IMG/VR virus record: IMGVR_UViG_3300019458_000027
Coordinates: 1-64,000 of that record
Origin: a virus
Length of the DNA: 64,000 nt
Reading direction: 5' to 3' (one strand)
Shown: positions 57,231 to 64,000 of the stretch, in pieces
Position numbering within the stretch: position 1 is the stretch's first letter
How the letters are laid out: the number at the start of each line of letters is the position of its first letter
Notes under the pieces: model-generated
What the model was told of the DNA's origin: nothing
What the model saw: the letters and a program-made list of their open reading frames with translations, nothing else
The model's database searches: none
Position numbers and translations under genes: made by a program

Positions 57231-57305
57231 TTACTTGGCAATGTACTTTTTATAGAGCAGATACAACCCGTATGCCACACCCGCTAACAGTAATAGTTTC
57301 AGCAT
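57231..57305 (-). CDS. Micro-membrane protein (24 aa)
   Basis: ATG at 57305 follows AAAGGAG at nine bases (an alternative start at 57314 adds three residues). MLKLLLLAGVAYGLYLLYKK then YIAK: one short span with a basic tail. The strong ribosome-binding site and the tail-to-head junction with the next gene support it. Confidence 0.5.
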   Translation of the reverse strand: MLKLLLLAGVAYGLYLLYKKYIAK

Positions 57306-57406
57306 TGAAATCATCTCCTTTAAATTAAGATTGCGAACTTCCCTCTTTACTGCGCCCGTCTTGCGTTGGGATCACACTCCTGGAAACATTGTTTCATAGC
57401 TCCTCC

Positions 57407-58933
57407 TTAGGTTCGGTAAGCCCCGACCCCATCATTCGAGAAACTACCTCCTGCTTGTCCTTGTGCGCCTCTTGTTGGCCCGAAGCGGAAATCCTGATTC
57501 TTAGGCCCCCTTTTACCCTCAGGATCGAGAGCGGTAATTGAGTAAGGTGGTTCTACCCCTTCATGAGCACCTGTAACCTTCTGAGTCTCTGCCTTTCTAG
57601 CTAGGTAATAGCTAGACTTCTTCTTATCAGCGTCGTATCGTTCTTCTACCCTCAATTGACCACGATCAACCAATGATAACAACGCTGCCCTTTCATTCTT
57701 ATTCAGCCATTTCAACGGGTCAGAATACATTAAGGGATTAGAGACAAATCCAAGCTCTAAACCCCCAGATGGCACATATCTGTCTATCACACCTTGTTCT
57801 GTCCTAGTCAAAGGTGCATTGGGGTCTTTACTAGCAAATTCTACATATCTGGAGCTAAATCTAGGTACGGCCCTCGCCTCGTCTAAAACTCTGCCGGAAA
57901 CGTCTTTATGTTCTTCAGTTGCAGAACCTTCTCCAAACTTCCCATCAGAACTACGTGGGTGCTTGCTCTCATCCCACTCAGCTTTTTCGAATTTCTCGCA
58001 CACTCCACCGATTCTCTCTTCGTCTCCGCATTGAAGACACCGTGGGTGTCCGTTTGGGTGGGTCCACTCAGCAGCTTTAAACTTGTGAGGAAACTTAGCT
58101 GTCTTCTTATTTTCATTAATTAGTTCGGTTTCTTTGTCAGCAGCAGGGTTGCTCTTCCTCTTTGCCACCCGATGTAAAACGCTTCCATCAGCGTCTAAAT
58201 CATCACTTGCCCAAACTCCATAACGATCTCTGGTCTGATCCCTCGTAAGAAAGCGTCCTTTATCATCAACAAACCCATCAACGGCTGCGGAGGTATCATT
58301 CATCTGACTACGATGCCGAACGAATAACTGACCATGAGGGGCTATATCATTTGCTATAAAAATCCTGCCACTATCGTTTATTGCGGGTCGCAGACCCGTT
58401 TCAGGTATTGTCCCCACAACCACGTTGAGCTTAGGTGAACCCTCGCCTCCAGAGAACCGACCTTTTTCATCCCTAGAGTGCTTGGCTTCGTCAAAGGCAG
58501 CTTTATCTATTGACTTTGGCTCTCGCTCCTTTGCCGTTTCAGTCCCCCTATCGTCGGCCATTACAGCGGGGGCTGTCTTATACCCCATTTCTTTAAGAGC
58601 ATGATATCTATGGTGACCGTCTGTAAGCATTAAGCTTTTCTTGCCGTCATTATCTACCTCGGTTACAACTAGAGGCTTGATCTCCCCCGATTCCTTGATC
58701 TTGCCTTTGATTTCTTCGACCTTATCCTTGTCGATATCTTTATTGTAGGGATTTAGGAGAACTTCGTTTAGATTGATATCGAGGGATTTCTTATCTAAGG
58801 GCTTTGCTACCGGAGGAGACACGGCAAGGTTCTCCTCTTGCTTCATATAGACGATTCCCCGATTTTTCGAGGAGGCGTTCCGTGCCCTCTCAATACACGC
58901 TTTTACATTCTGATCATACTCAAATAGTGGCAT
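57407..58933 (-). CDS. ParB-like multidomain protein with HPRD linkers (508 aa)
   Basis: Residues 50-125 are a ParB/Srx-type domain (LNEVLLNPYNKDIDKDKVEE, then LMLTDGHHRYHALKEMGYKT). After linker DEAKHSRDEKGRFSGGEGS (about 148) comes a domain with GFVDDKGRFLTRDQTRDRYG. A zinc-like WTHPNGHPRCLQCGDEE follows, then linker AEWDESKHPRSSDGKFGEGS (about 319) and a helical C-terminal domain. Possibly a virion-carried protein acting on DNA or nucleotides; the function of each domain is inferred. Confidence 0.65.
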   Translation of the reverse strand: MPLFEYDQNVKACIERARNASSKNRGIVYMKQEENLAVSPPVAKPLDKKSLDINLNEVLLNPYNKDIDKDKVEEIKGKIKESGEIKPLVVTEVDNDGKKSLMLTDGHHRYHALKEMGYKTAPAVMADDRGTETAKEREPKSIDKAAFDEAKHSRDEKGRFSGGEGSPKLNVVVGTIPETGLRPAINDSGRIFIANDIAPHGQLFVRHRSQMNDTSAAVDGFVDDKGRFLTRDQTRDRYGVWASDDLDADGSVLHRVAKRKSNPAADKETELINENKKTAKFPHKFKAAEWTHPNGHPRCLQCGDEERIGGVCEKFEKAEWDESKHPRSSDGKFGEGSATEEHKDVSGRVLDEARAVPRFSSRYVEFASKDPNAPLTRTEQGVIDRYVPSGGLELGFVSNPLMYSDPLKWLNKNERAALLSLVDRGQLRVEERYDADKKKSSYYLARKAETQKVTGAHEGVEPPYSITALDPEGKRGPKNQDFRFGPTRGAQGQAGGSFSNDGVGAYRT

Positions 58934-58935
58934 CT

Positions 58936-59238
58936 TTACATCTGATAAGGTTCTGATGTTGCAGGAGTTACTGGCTCCGTTGCCTCTTTAGAGGGCTTAA
59001 TTACCTTCACAACTTTGGCTTTGTAAGCACCAGAATCCTTGACGGATTTTTCGATAAATCCTAGTACACAGGGGTCTGAGCAAAAATGGAAGCTTGGGTC
59101 AGTCGCCAATGGATGACTTTCTGGGAAATAGACTATGATCGCTCCACCTTTGATCTCTTTAAGACAAGTATCACAAATGTATCCCTTGTTGTCTCCCGAA
59201 CTCTCACCCCTTGGAGTTCTTTTGAACACCCTCATCAC
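58936..59238 (-). CDS. Zinc-binding protein (100 aa)
   Basis: GYICDTCLKEIKGGAIIVYF and FHFCSDPCVLGFIEKS form a two-part zinc site, with a proline/threonine-rich tail (EATEPVTPATSEPYQ). The cysteine layout is shared with 34362-34586. Confidence 0.65.
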   Translation of the reverse strand: MMRVFKRTPRGESSGDNKGYICDTCLKEIKGGAIIVYFPESHPLATDPSFHFCSDPCVLGFIEKSVKDSGAYKAKVVKVIKPSKEATEPVTPATSEPYQM

Positions 59239-59334
59239 CTGTCCTATGCTATTAATAGTGGCTTACAGGGCCGATTATCTATGATTAGATTTGCCCTGTT
59301 GTCCCTTTATGGTTGGAGGGGACGGATGGCTTCA

Positions 59335-59628
59335 TTAGGAAGCGAAACAAACACAAGGTTTTTGGTTGCAATCCTCACAAACTTCCACCTTCGTTGAACC
59401 ACCATTATCCATCAAGATTTTCCGATTTAGTCTCGGCATATATTTCGATAAGAACGGATCGTCTAGGTCTATAGGAGTTGCAATTGTTCCAGTCTCTACT
59501 TGTTCAGGGTCATACCAAGTAACTTTCCCAAGATTGCCCTTATTGATTTCCATCCTCAATACTCCAGTGGGATTCTTGAAGAGGTGGGTTATCAACCAAT
59601 GGACAAAGGTACTGACCCGATCAGCCAT
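59335..59628 (-). CDS. Hypothetical protein with C-terminal zinc knuckle (97 aa)
   Basis: MADRVSTFVHWLITHLFKNP, a middle KVTWYDPEQVETGTIATPID and a C-terminus VEVCEDCNQKPCVCFAS with four closely spaced cysteines. Function unknown; TAATG-type junctions to neighbours. Confidence 0.6.
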   Translation of the reverse strand: MADRVSTFVHWLITHLFKNPTGVLRMEINKGNLGKVTWYDPEQVETGTIATPIDLDDPFLSKYMPRLNRKILMDNGGSTKVEVCEDCNQKPCVCFAS

Positions 59629-59828
59629 TAAAAGTTCTTAACCTCTGTTTTGCCGTCATTATGATCGACGGACTGAATTTGGGTTACCCTGCCCTCCACC
59701 ACCTGCAGAGTAATCCTCCCCGTCGGCTTCTTTTTGAACCAAGCGTTGACATAATCACCAGAGGGGTTTATCTTGAACTTTCGCTCTTTCGCCAGGTATG
59801 GTGGTTTGCCTCTCTCTCGAACTAGCAT
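59628..59828 (-). CDS. Hypothetical small protein (66 aa)
   Basis: Basic, beta-rich: MLVRERGKPPYLAKERKFKI, KKPTGRITLQVVEGRVTQIQ. Overlaps the upstream zinc gene by seven bases. No family recognised. Confidence 0.55.
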   Translation of the reverse strand: MLVRERGKPPYLAKERKFKINPSGDYVNAWFKKKPTGRITLQVVEGRVTQIQSVDHNDGKTEVKNF

Positions 59829-60049
59829 GACTCCCCTCCGATCTCCTGAATCTTCTTACCCATGATCTTCAATGCTTCGGGTCCATACAAATCTAAATTA
59901 CAATCAGTGCAGTGTCCATACTCGATCTTTGGGGCTTCTATCTTCTTCTCCACAGGCCAAACCTGAATAGCAACGGTAGGATATGCCTCCATTACCTCAC
60001 AAGATTTCCCACAGTTAGGGCATTCGATCGTCTTGGGTTTGGCCATCAT
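59822..60049 (-). CDS. Zinc-ribbon protein (75 aa)
   Basis: TIECPNCGKSCEVMEAY and YGHCTDCNLDLYGPEALK give a ribbon with four main ligands. Start in an ATGA overlap. One of at least seven zinc proteins in the 53-63 kb block. Confidence 0.65.
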   Translation of the reverse strand: MMAKPKTIECPNCGKSCEVMEAYPTVAIQVWPVEKKIEAPKIEYGHCTDCNLDLYGPEALKIMGKKIQEIGGESC

Positions 60050-60255
60050 TTTTGCACCTTCGCCTTCTTCTCCTCGTTGATCACTCTTGTAGTTCTCTGT
60101 TTGATAGTACGAGTAGCTATCGTTCTATTAGTCTCTAGCTCTTGAACCTCCCCACAGTCAGAGCAAATCTCAATGATTACTCTATGACCGTTGGCTAGAA
60201 CTTTGTAGGTCGTTTTCGATGAACCCGTCGCTCGTTCGCAACTCGTACACCACAT
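60046..60255 (-). CDS. Zinc-ribbon protein (69 aa)
   Basis: MWCTSCERATGSSKTTYKVL then IEICSDCGEVQELE, with a basic C-terminus (TRTIKQRTTRVINEEKKAKV). Could bind RNA or protein; not a recognised family. Confidence 0.65.
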   Translation of the reverse strand: MWCTSCERATGSSKTTYKVLANGHRVIIEICSDCGEVQELETNRTIATRTIKQRTTRVINEEKKAKVQK

Positions 60256-60269
60256 GGTCCCGAACCCCC

Positions 60270-60419
60270 TTACTTTTCTAACCTGTCGCCACCCAAAAGT
60301 TTGATCGCCTTGTCCAAACGCTTAATTATCCTCTGATCCTGCACCCAAATAAGTACCATGAGAGCCAAGGAACCCATCAACCCCAAAAAGATAAATCGTA
60401 ATATTGCAACTAGCTCCAT
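60270..60419 (-). CDS. Micro-membrane protein (49 aa)
   Basis: ATG at 60419 after GAGGGCAG. MELVAILRFIFLGLMGSLAL MVLIW (one span) followed by a charged helix DQRIIKRLDKAIKLLGGDRL. Small tail-anchored type; role unknown. Confidence 0.6.
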   Translation of the reverse strand: MELVAILRFIFLGLMGSLALMVLIWVQDQRIIKRLDKAIKLLGGDRLEK

Positions 60420-60452
60420 CTGCCCTCGCTTTAATTGTAAAGGCTACCGCCG

Positions 60453-60644
60453 TTATTTAACTTTTTTCGGATAATCGTTGCAATGAAATCCAGGCCCTTT
60501 GAAGATGACCCCCAGTCCAGCCGAGATAAGCCTTTTCGAAGTGCCTCCACAGTCTGGACACTTAGCTGTTGGCTTTGAAGTAATTGGTTGAAGCTTATCA
60601 AACCGATAATAGCATTTATTACATTCGTACTCATAAGTTGGCAT
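60453..60644 (-). CDS. FmdB-family zinc-ribbon protein (63 aa)
   Basis: MPTYEYECNKCYYRFDKLQP and KCPDCGGTSKRLISAGLGVI match the FmdB/CxxC_CxxC_SSSS putative regulatory family, with a conserved PGFHCNDYP end. Common in bacteria and phages; possibly a regulator. It begins right after the stop of the micro-membrane gene. Confidence 0.8.
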   Translation of the reverse strand: MPTYEYECNKCYYRFDKLQPITSKPTAKCPDCGGTSKRLISAGLGVIFKGPGFHCNDYPKKVK

Positions 60645-60773
60645 TTACCTCTTCCCCACCATCTTCCCAAAGACTACAATTGCGGTGATCAACACCATAC
60701 CGATCACCGCCCAATTTCTCAGAATCAAAGCCCATTGAGGGCTTCCATTAGGAAACAGGAGACTTGCTAGCAT
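60645..60773 (-). CDS. Micro-membrane protein (42 aa)
   Basis: ATG in a TAATG junction with the large terminase. MLASLLFPNGSPQWALILRN then WAVIGMVLITAIVVFGKMVG: one membrane span, basic end. Not a known family. Confidence 0.6.
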   Translation of the reverse strand: MLASLLFPNGSPQWALILRNWAVIGMVLITAIVVFGKMVGKR

Positions 60774-62566
60774 TACCAGTTCATCCTCCTGTGTGGCTTC
60801 TCCCCGTACCTCACCAATTTTTCCTGTTCTTCCCTCTGCGGGTCCACTGATTTCGGAGGTACGCCGGGAGTCCTATTTGCTGCCCACGATCGGAACTCGT
60901 ATTGACCCGCTTCCAAACAGAGGCGAACGACACCTGCGACAGCATCCGCAACGTCTTTGGATCCGCCCATTCTCCCTTCTTCAACCTGTCGTCTATAGGA
61001 GTTGTCAGGGTGATCTACCTTCTGTCCAACTTCCGTTAGTTGAAGTTCCTCCAGTTCTCTCTGGAGGATCGGCTGAGCGTAGAGGTCCACCAAACCTTTG
61101 TATATTAGCTCCTTCAAAGAGTCGTAAGCAATCCTATCTCTATCGACTGACTGAACCTCTGACTGAATGCCAGCTTTGTTCAGCAGTTGAATTTCACCTA
61201 GAGATTGCCAGCCGTCGTAAGTTACCTTGTGAATCGGAAACTTAGCACCATATTTCAACTTCTCAAGGAACAACCGAACTTCTTCTAATTGGATTTCTTG
61301 CCCTGGTCTCGCTCGAATTTGGATAGCCAGGTCTATTACCACCCCAACCTGGGGCTTACCCGCCACTCTTGAGAGGTCTATTCCCTCATTCTTTAGAACA
61401 TTCTCGACATACTCTTGGCTGAGAGTCGTCGTCATACCTCTCACTAGGTGTCCAATTGAAATACCAGCACAGTCGCCACCTTCTTGCCCCTTCGCCAGGT
61501 CGACGTGGCAATAATAGCTGATACCAATCAAGGGGATGAAACTTTCTTTAAATCTAAGAGTTAAAAGGTCATCCGTCCATACCCTATCGCCAAAGACGGG
61601 GTTATCCCTACCTTTGTTAAAGCTTGCAGATATTCTCTCTCTATACCTGATATAGCCCCGTTCACCAGCTTCGATAATGCACTGATAGGTACGTTTCGCT
61701 GCTATCGGGTCCTTGGCGAAATCGTCGGCGAAGTCCTCCATGGTAACCCTAGGATTCCACTCCCAGGTTGCCTTCCTATCTCGGAAGGTGGTAGGTTCGT
61801 TCTTCGCCTCATTGTACCGAATCATCATATAGTCGTTCTCATCCCGGGGATAGGATATCAAGAACGTCTTGTGGAGCTTTGGAAACCGGCTTCTTTGGGT
61901 AGTCTTGAGGGCAGAATAAAGCTTCTTGGCTTTCAGCGGGGGGAATCCTCCCACCTCATCGAAGATTACCACCAACAGGTTAAGTCCCTCCCCAGTATAC
62001 TCCTCGGAATCTAGGGAATAGGCGGTAATATTCTTCGGGAACTTGACCTCCCTGATCTGGATGGCCTTCTGGAGGTCTACCCCGTGCTCCTCAAACCAAT
62101 TCTTCCCAGTCTTGGGGTCTCTCGTCTCCCTTAGGAGGGTGGTAAAGTTTTTAAAGAAAACGTCTTTCGCCAGTCGGGAGTTAATCGACACATTACCCAA
62201 GTCAATAGCTGATCCAACGCCAAGGGTAGCCCCCATCTCTCTAAGGTACTTTTGGGGATTCCTCATACAGAGGAGTTTGTAGACACAGTACACCAGGATT
62301 TTGGAGATTGTCCTATCCTTCCCTCCACCCTTCCCAATTAGCCCTATTCCCTCCTGGAAGGTACTATCCCAGGTAGTAGGATTGGTTCCTAGAGTTTTAT
62401 CGACAAATGATTGTTGTTCGGGATAAGCTGCTTCCCCTATGTACTTCTCAAAAAACTCTTGTGGGCTTACTGGAGGTTCCAACCATGCTTCCCCAGTCTC
62501 TTTTCCCTCGTTGACCACTCCTTGAAGGATCTCCTCAGTCTCCTTAGGGATATCATTAGCTTCCAT
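60773..62566 (-). CDS. Terminase large subunit (597 aa)
   Basis: ATPase domain: Walker A LIGKGGGKDRT (76-86), Walker B LLVVIFDEVGG (197-207). Nuclease part: acid in CHVDLAKG (356), a KVTYDGWQS segment (447) and DVADAVAG (538-545) fit the RNase H-like metal site. It packages DNA through the portal and cuts the concatemer. Unusually the C-terminal tail continues to RTPGVPPKSVDPQREEQEKL. Very confident. Confidence 0.95.
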   Translation of the reverse strand: MEANDIPKETEEILQGVVNEGKETGEAWLEPPVSPQEFFEKYIGEAAYPEQQSFVDKTLGTNPTTWDSTFQEGIGLIGKGGGKDRTISKILVYCVYKLLCMRNPQKYLREMGATLGVGSAIDLGNVSINSRLAKDVFFKNFTTLLRETRDPKTGKNWFEEHGVDLQKAIQIREVKFPKNITAYSLDSEEYTGEGLNLLVVIFDEVGGFPPLKAKKLYSALKTTQRSRFPKLHKTFLISYPRDENDYMMIRYNEAKNEPTTFRDRKATWEWNPRVTMEDFADDFAKDPIAAKRTYQCIIEAGERGYIRYRERISASFNKGRDNPVFGDRVWTDDLLTLRFKESFIPLIGISYYCHVDLAKGQEGGDCAGISIGHLVRGMTTTLSQEYVENVLKNEGIDLSRVAGKPQVGVVIDLAIQIRARPGQEIQLEEVRLFLEKLKYGAKFPIHKVTYDGWQSLGEIQLLNKAGIQSEVQSVDRDRIAYDSLKELIYKGLVDLYAQPILQRELEELQLTEVGQKVDHPDNSYRRQVEEGRMGGSKDVADAVAGVVRLCLEAGQYEFRSWAANRTPGVPPKSVDPQREEQEKLVRYGEKPHRRMNW

Positions 62567-62728
62567 TTATACCCCTTCGGGTGTAGCTTCGGGTTCTTCA
62601 ACTACCTTATTAACCCGCCTCCAACAACCCTTATGGCAGTAGTTTCTACCATCCCGAAAGTAATGCTTCTTCTTCTTAAAGATACTCTTTTTATCGGCGG
62701 GACAGATTCCCAACGGATCTTTCTTCAC
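62567..62728 (-). CDS. Zinc-like small protein (53 aa, GTG start)
   Basis: GTG at 62728 directly follows the upstream stop. VKKDPLGICPADKKSIFKKK, then HYFRDGRNYCHKGCWRR: three cysteines with histidines could bind zinc. Ends EATPEGV just before the terminase. Small accessory. Confidence 0.55.
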   Translation of the reverse strand: MKKDPLGICPADKKSIFKKKKHYFRDGRNYCHKGCWRRVNKVVEEPEATPEGV

Positions 62729-62992
62729 TTAACAATACCTTTCCCCGGGCGGTACATCTTCGTCGTCGGGTGTCATTCCTTGCGGATGCTCAGGAGGTAT
62801 TTCTATGTTTTCCAGATACTCGATAGCTTCTAAGCACTCCTCCATAGTATTGCTAAGCTCAGCCAAGTCCTGAAGACTGTCCTCCCTGTCCTTCAGGTCG
62901 TGTCCTAACTTAATCTGAAGGTCTACCAGTCTCGCTCGAATTGCTTGCCTTCCCTCTGTGGTCATGGGGGATAGGGGATGAATTTCTCTCAT
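62729..62992 (-). CDS. Helical hypothetical protein (87 aa)
   Basis: Helical, charged: RARLVDLQIKLGHDLKDRED and ELSNTMEECLEAIEYLENIE, ending in acidic DDEDVPPGERYC. It lies between the small and large terminase genes and could assist packaging; no family. Confidence 0.55.
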   Translation of the reverse strand: MREIHPLSPMTTEGRQAIRARLVDLQIKLGHDLKDREDSLQDLAELSNTMEECLEAIEYLENIEIPPEHPQGMTPDDEDVPPGERYC

Positions 62993-63027
62993 ATTGTCCG
63001 TTTCCGGGATTCCCCTCTGTGGGGTTC

Positions 63028-63570
63028 TTACCCTTCTTGAACCGGGGTCGAAGCGGTTTTGAGATATTCCTCGATCCTGGCGATTAGAGATGCTTTCAAA
63101 CTGGGTGAATCTCCCAGTACGTCTTCTATGGCTTTGCTAAGAATCTTGATCGTCTCTTCTACAGCTAAGTTTGGAACCCTCGACTTTAACCCTTTTTCTA
63201 TCTCAATTTTGGTCCTAACCAATTTCTCGATACTATTGACATACCCTTGAATTGCCAATGGTCCCAAGTTCTCTTGGGTTAGCATGGAAGCTCGAACGAA
63301 GTTAATCTCATCGTCCAACTTCTCTACCTCCTCCTTATCTAGTTCGGAAAGCTCCTCGTAGACTTGGCTTAAGGTGGTATTCTTCTTCAAAAGTTGTTCG
63401 GAATAGATAAGTCCTTTTTTCGGGGTAGAACCTGCTCCCCCATGGTAGAGGCACCTTCCGACACTTACATGGCCGGTCTTATAACCAGCGGGAAGAGAAC
63501 AATACCCTGGACTATTCTTCTTCCTAGCATTGCACTTGGTGTCGGGTTCTTTTACGGGCAGATCGCTCAT
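63028..63570 (-). CDS. Terminase small subunit-like protein (180 aa)
   Basis: ATG at 63570 after GAGGAGGACC; longer frames start in a leader hairpin. The N-terminus has NARKKNSPGYCSLPAGYKTG and GRCLYHGGAG, the zinc-like C...C...H motif of HGG-type small terminases. The helical remainder (ELDKEEVEKLDDEINFVRAS) is oligomerisation-like. Recognises the packaging start site. Confidence 0.7.
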   Translation of the reverse strand: MSDLPVKEPDTKCNARKKNSPGYCSLPAGYKTGHVSVGRCLYHGGAGSTPKKGLIYSEQLLKKNTTLSQVYEELSELDKEEVEKLDDEINFVRASMLTQENLGPLAIQGYVNSIEKLVRTKIEIEKGLKSRVPNLAVEETIKILSKAIEDVLGDSPSLKASLIARIEEYLKTASTPVQEG

Positions 63571-63651
63571 GGTCCTCCTCAGAATAAGTTGGGCCTCCCC
63601 CATTAGAGGAGGAGGCCCTCTGGGCCCGCCTACGGGCATAACGGATACTTG

Positions 63652-63702
63652 AAAAAGGGAAGGTGGCCATCATCGGTCGCTAGAGAGCGGCCGATCCTTC
63701 CC
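63652..63702 (-). terminator. Terminator/attenuator upstream of the packaging operon
   Basis: GGGAAGG (63657-63663) pairs with CCTTCCC (63696-63702) with an inner near-palindromic stem (ATCGG/CCGAT), followed in the minus sense by T5. A shorter hairpin, GGCCTCC with GGAGGCC, lies between it and the small terminase start. Transcripts from the sigma-like gene would be stopped unless anti-terminated. Confidence 0.75.
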
Positions 63703-63757
63703 GAAAACTATAAGTGCAGTGGTTTTTTAGTCCGCTTACCCTGTTGGGAAAATACCA

Positions 63758-63790
63758 CTAAAAACCAACTTTTGTAAGGAGTCTTATCAT
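63758..63790 (-). other. Possible 10-codon leader ORF
   Basis: ATG at 63790 preceded by AAAGGAGC at six bases gives MIRLLTKVGF and a stop. It precedes an inverted repeat (63720-63731 with 63757-63767) and the terminator at 63652-63702. The layout is like a leader peptide before an attenuator. Only suggestive. Confidence 0.25.
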
Positions 63791-63862
63791 AGTTTGTGCT
63801 CCTTTGTGGGCAACTTTTAGGTTGCGGTTTCACAAATGCTGGGTCTTGCAGATATTTGGGGA

Positions 63863-64000
63863 TTATTCTTTGGTGGGTTTGACGAGCAGGATTAGAGCGA
63901 TTCTCTTACGAAGTTGGGTTAGCCCCCTTCTCATTATAATAGAGGCGGATTGGTGGGTTATTCCTAGTTCTTTACCAATCTCCTCCAGGGTCATTGGCTT
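63863..64000 (-). CDS. Sigma-70 region 4-like protein, C-terminal part (partial)
   Basis: A frame open from the window edge to a stop at 63863 reads MTLEEIGKELGITHQSASII then MRRGLTQLRKR. This is the helix-turn-helix of sigma factor region 4 (TLEEIGKxLGVTxxxVRQ). Forty-five residues are visible; the start is outside. A phage sigma or late-transcription regulator immediately upstream of the packaging operon would be a natural place. Confidence 0.75.
   Translation of the reverse strand, partial: KPMTLEEIGKELGITHQSASIIMRRGLTQLRKRIALILLVKPTKE

Noticed and set aside
57347-57397. A 16-codon ORF starting MKQCFQECDPNARRAQ
   Set aside because: It has a strong AGGAGG site but is too short to distinguish from chance, has no junction with a neighbour and shows no motif.
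59239-59334. A 16-codon ORF starting MKPSVPSNHKGTTGQ
   Set aside because: Only a TAATG-like junction with no recognisable sequence; the gap otherwise shows nothing.
60431-60670. Minus-strand frame of 79 codons overlapping the FmdB-like gene
   Set aside because: It is out of frame with an FmdB-family protein having a clear motif, and with the micro-membrane gene, so it is a shadow.

Overview
The window is part of the genome of a tailed double-stranded DNA bacteriophage (Caudoviricetes). Every gene I can support lies on the minus strand, so transcription runs from high to low coordinates. A packaging, capsid, neck and tail module is recognisable. The tail module has a tape measure and a frameshifted assembly chaperone, but I see no sheath protein, which suggests a long non-contractile (siphovirus-like) tail. 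A tape measure of 760 residues would correspond to roughly 110 nm by the usual 0.15 nm per residue rule. The host cannot be named from the sequence. No integrase, replication gene or clear endolysin is visible, so the window is only part of the genome and the lifestyle is undetermined.

Layout in transcription order. (1) 64000-60770: the end of a sigma-70 region-4-like gene, a structured leader with a terminator, a small-terminase-like gene and the large terminase. (2) 60770-53500: a string of tiny zinc-ribbon and single-membrane-span proteins, a ParB-like multidomain protein, acidic or coiled-coil proteins and small structural proteins. Two RNA-like untranslated segments lie at 54204-54430 and 53247-53519. 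(3) 52900-43450: fibre-like proteins, three consecutive proteins carrying nine laminin-G-like lectin domains, and a large modular protein. (4) 43450-37990: micro-genes, a small HAD phosphatase, a protein that copies part of the capsid protein's N-terminal arm, a zinc metalloprotease and the portal. (5) 37980-31500: a modular minor head protein, a MuF-type head protein with extra domains, a protease-scaffold fusion and the major capsid protein. (6) 31400-21500: three related coiled-coil fibre-like proteins, head-tail connector and neck proteins, and the tail tube. (7) 21350-7400: tail chaperone with a -1 frameshift, tape measure, distal tail protein, an Asp-box propeller protein, and hub and baseplate-like proteins. 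(8) 7400-5800: membrane proteins. (9) 5800-1: a non-structural cluster with four strong sigma-70-type promoters. It carries a DUF932 protein, a SWIM zinc finger, a tyrosine-phosphatase-like enzyme, a cytidine-deaminase-family enzyme, a zinc metalloprotease and a tRNA-Ile(UAU).

The most interesting signals are five. A recurrent peptide of the type WDESKHPRDxxGKFGEG separates modules in five different proteins of the head region. An A-AAA-AAC slippery site joins two tail-chaperone frames. One 273-base intergenic region is packed with eight hairpins. A set of pairings near 54300 is arranged like a group I intron core. Many very small genes, mostly membrane or zinc proteins, are tightly coupled by ATGA or TAATG overlaps.
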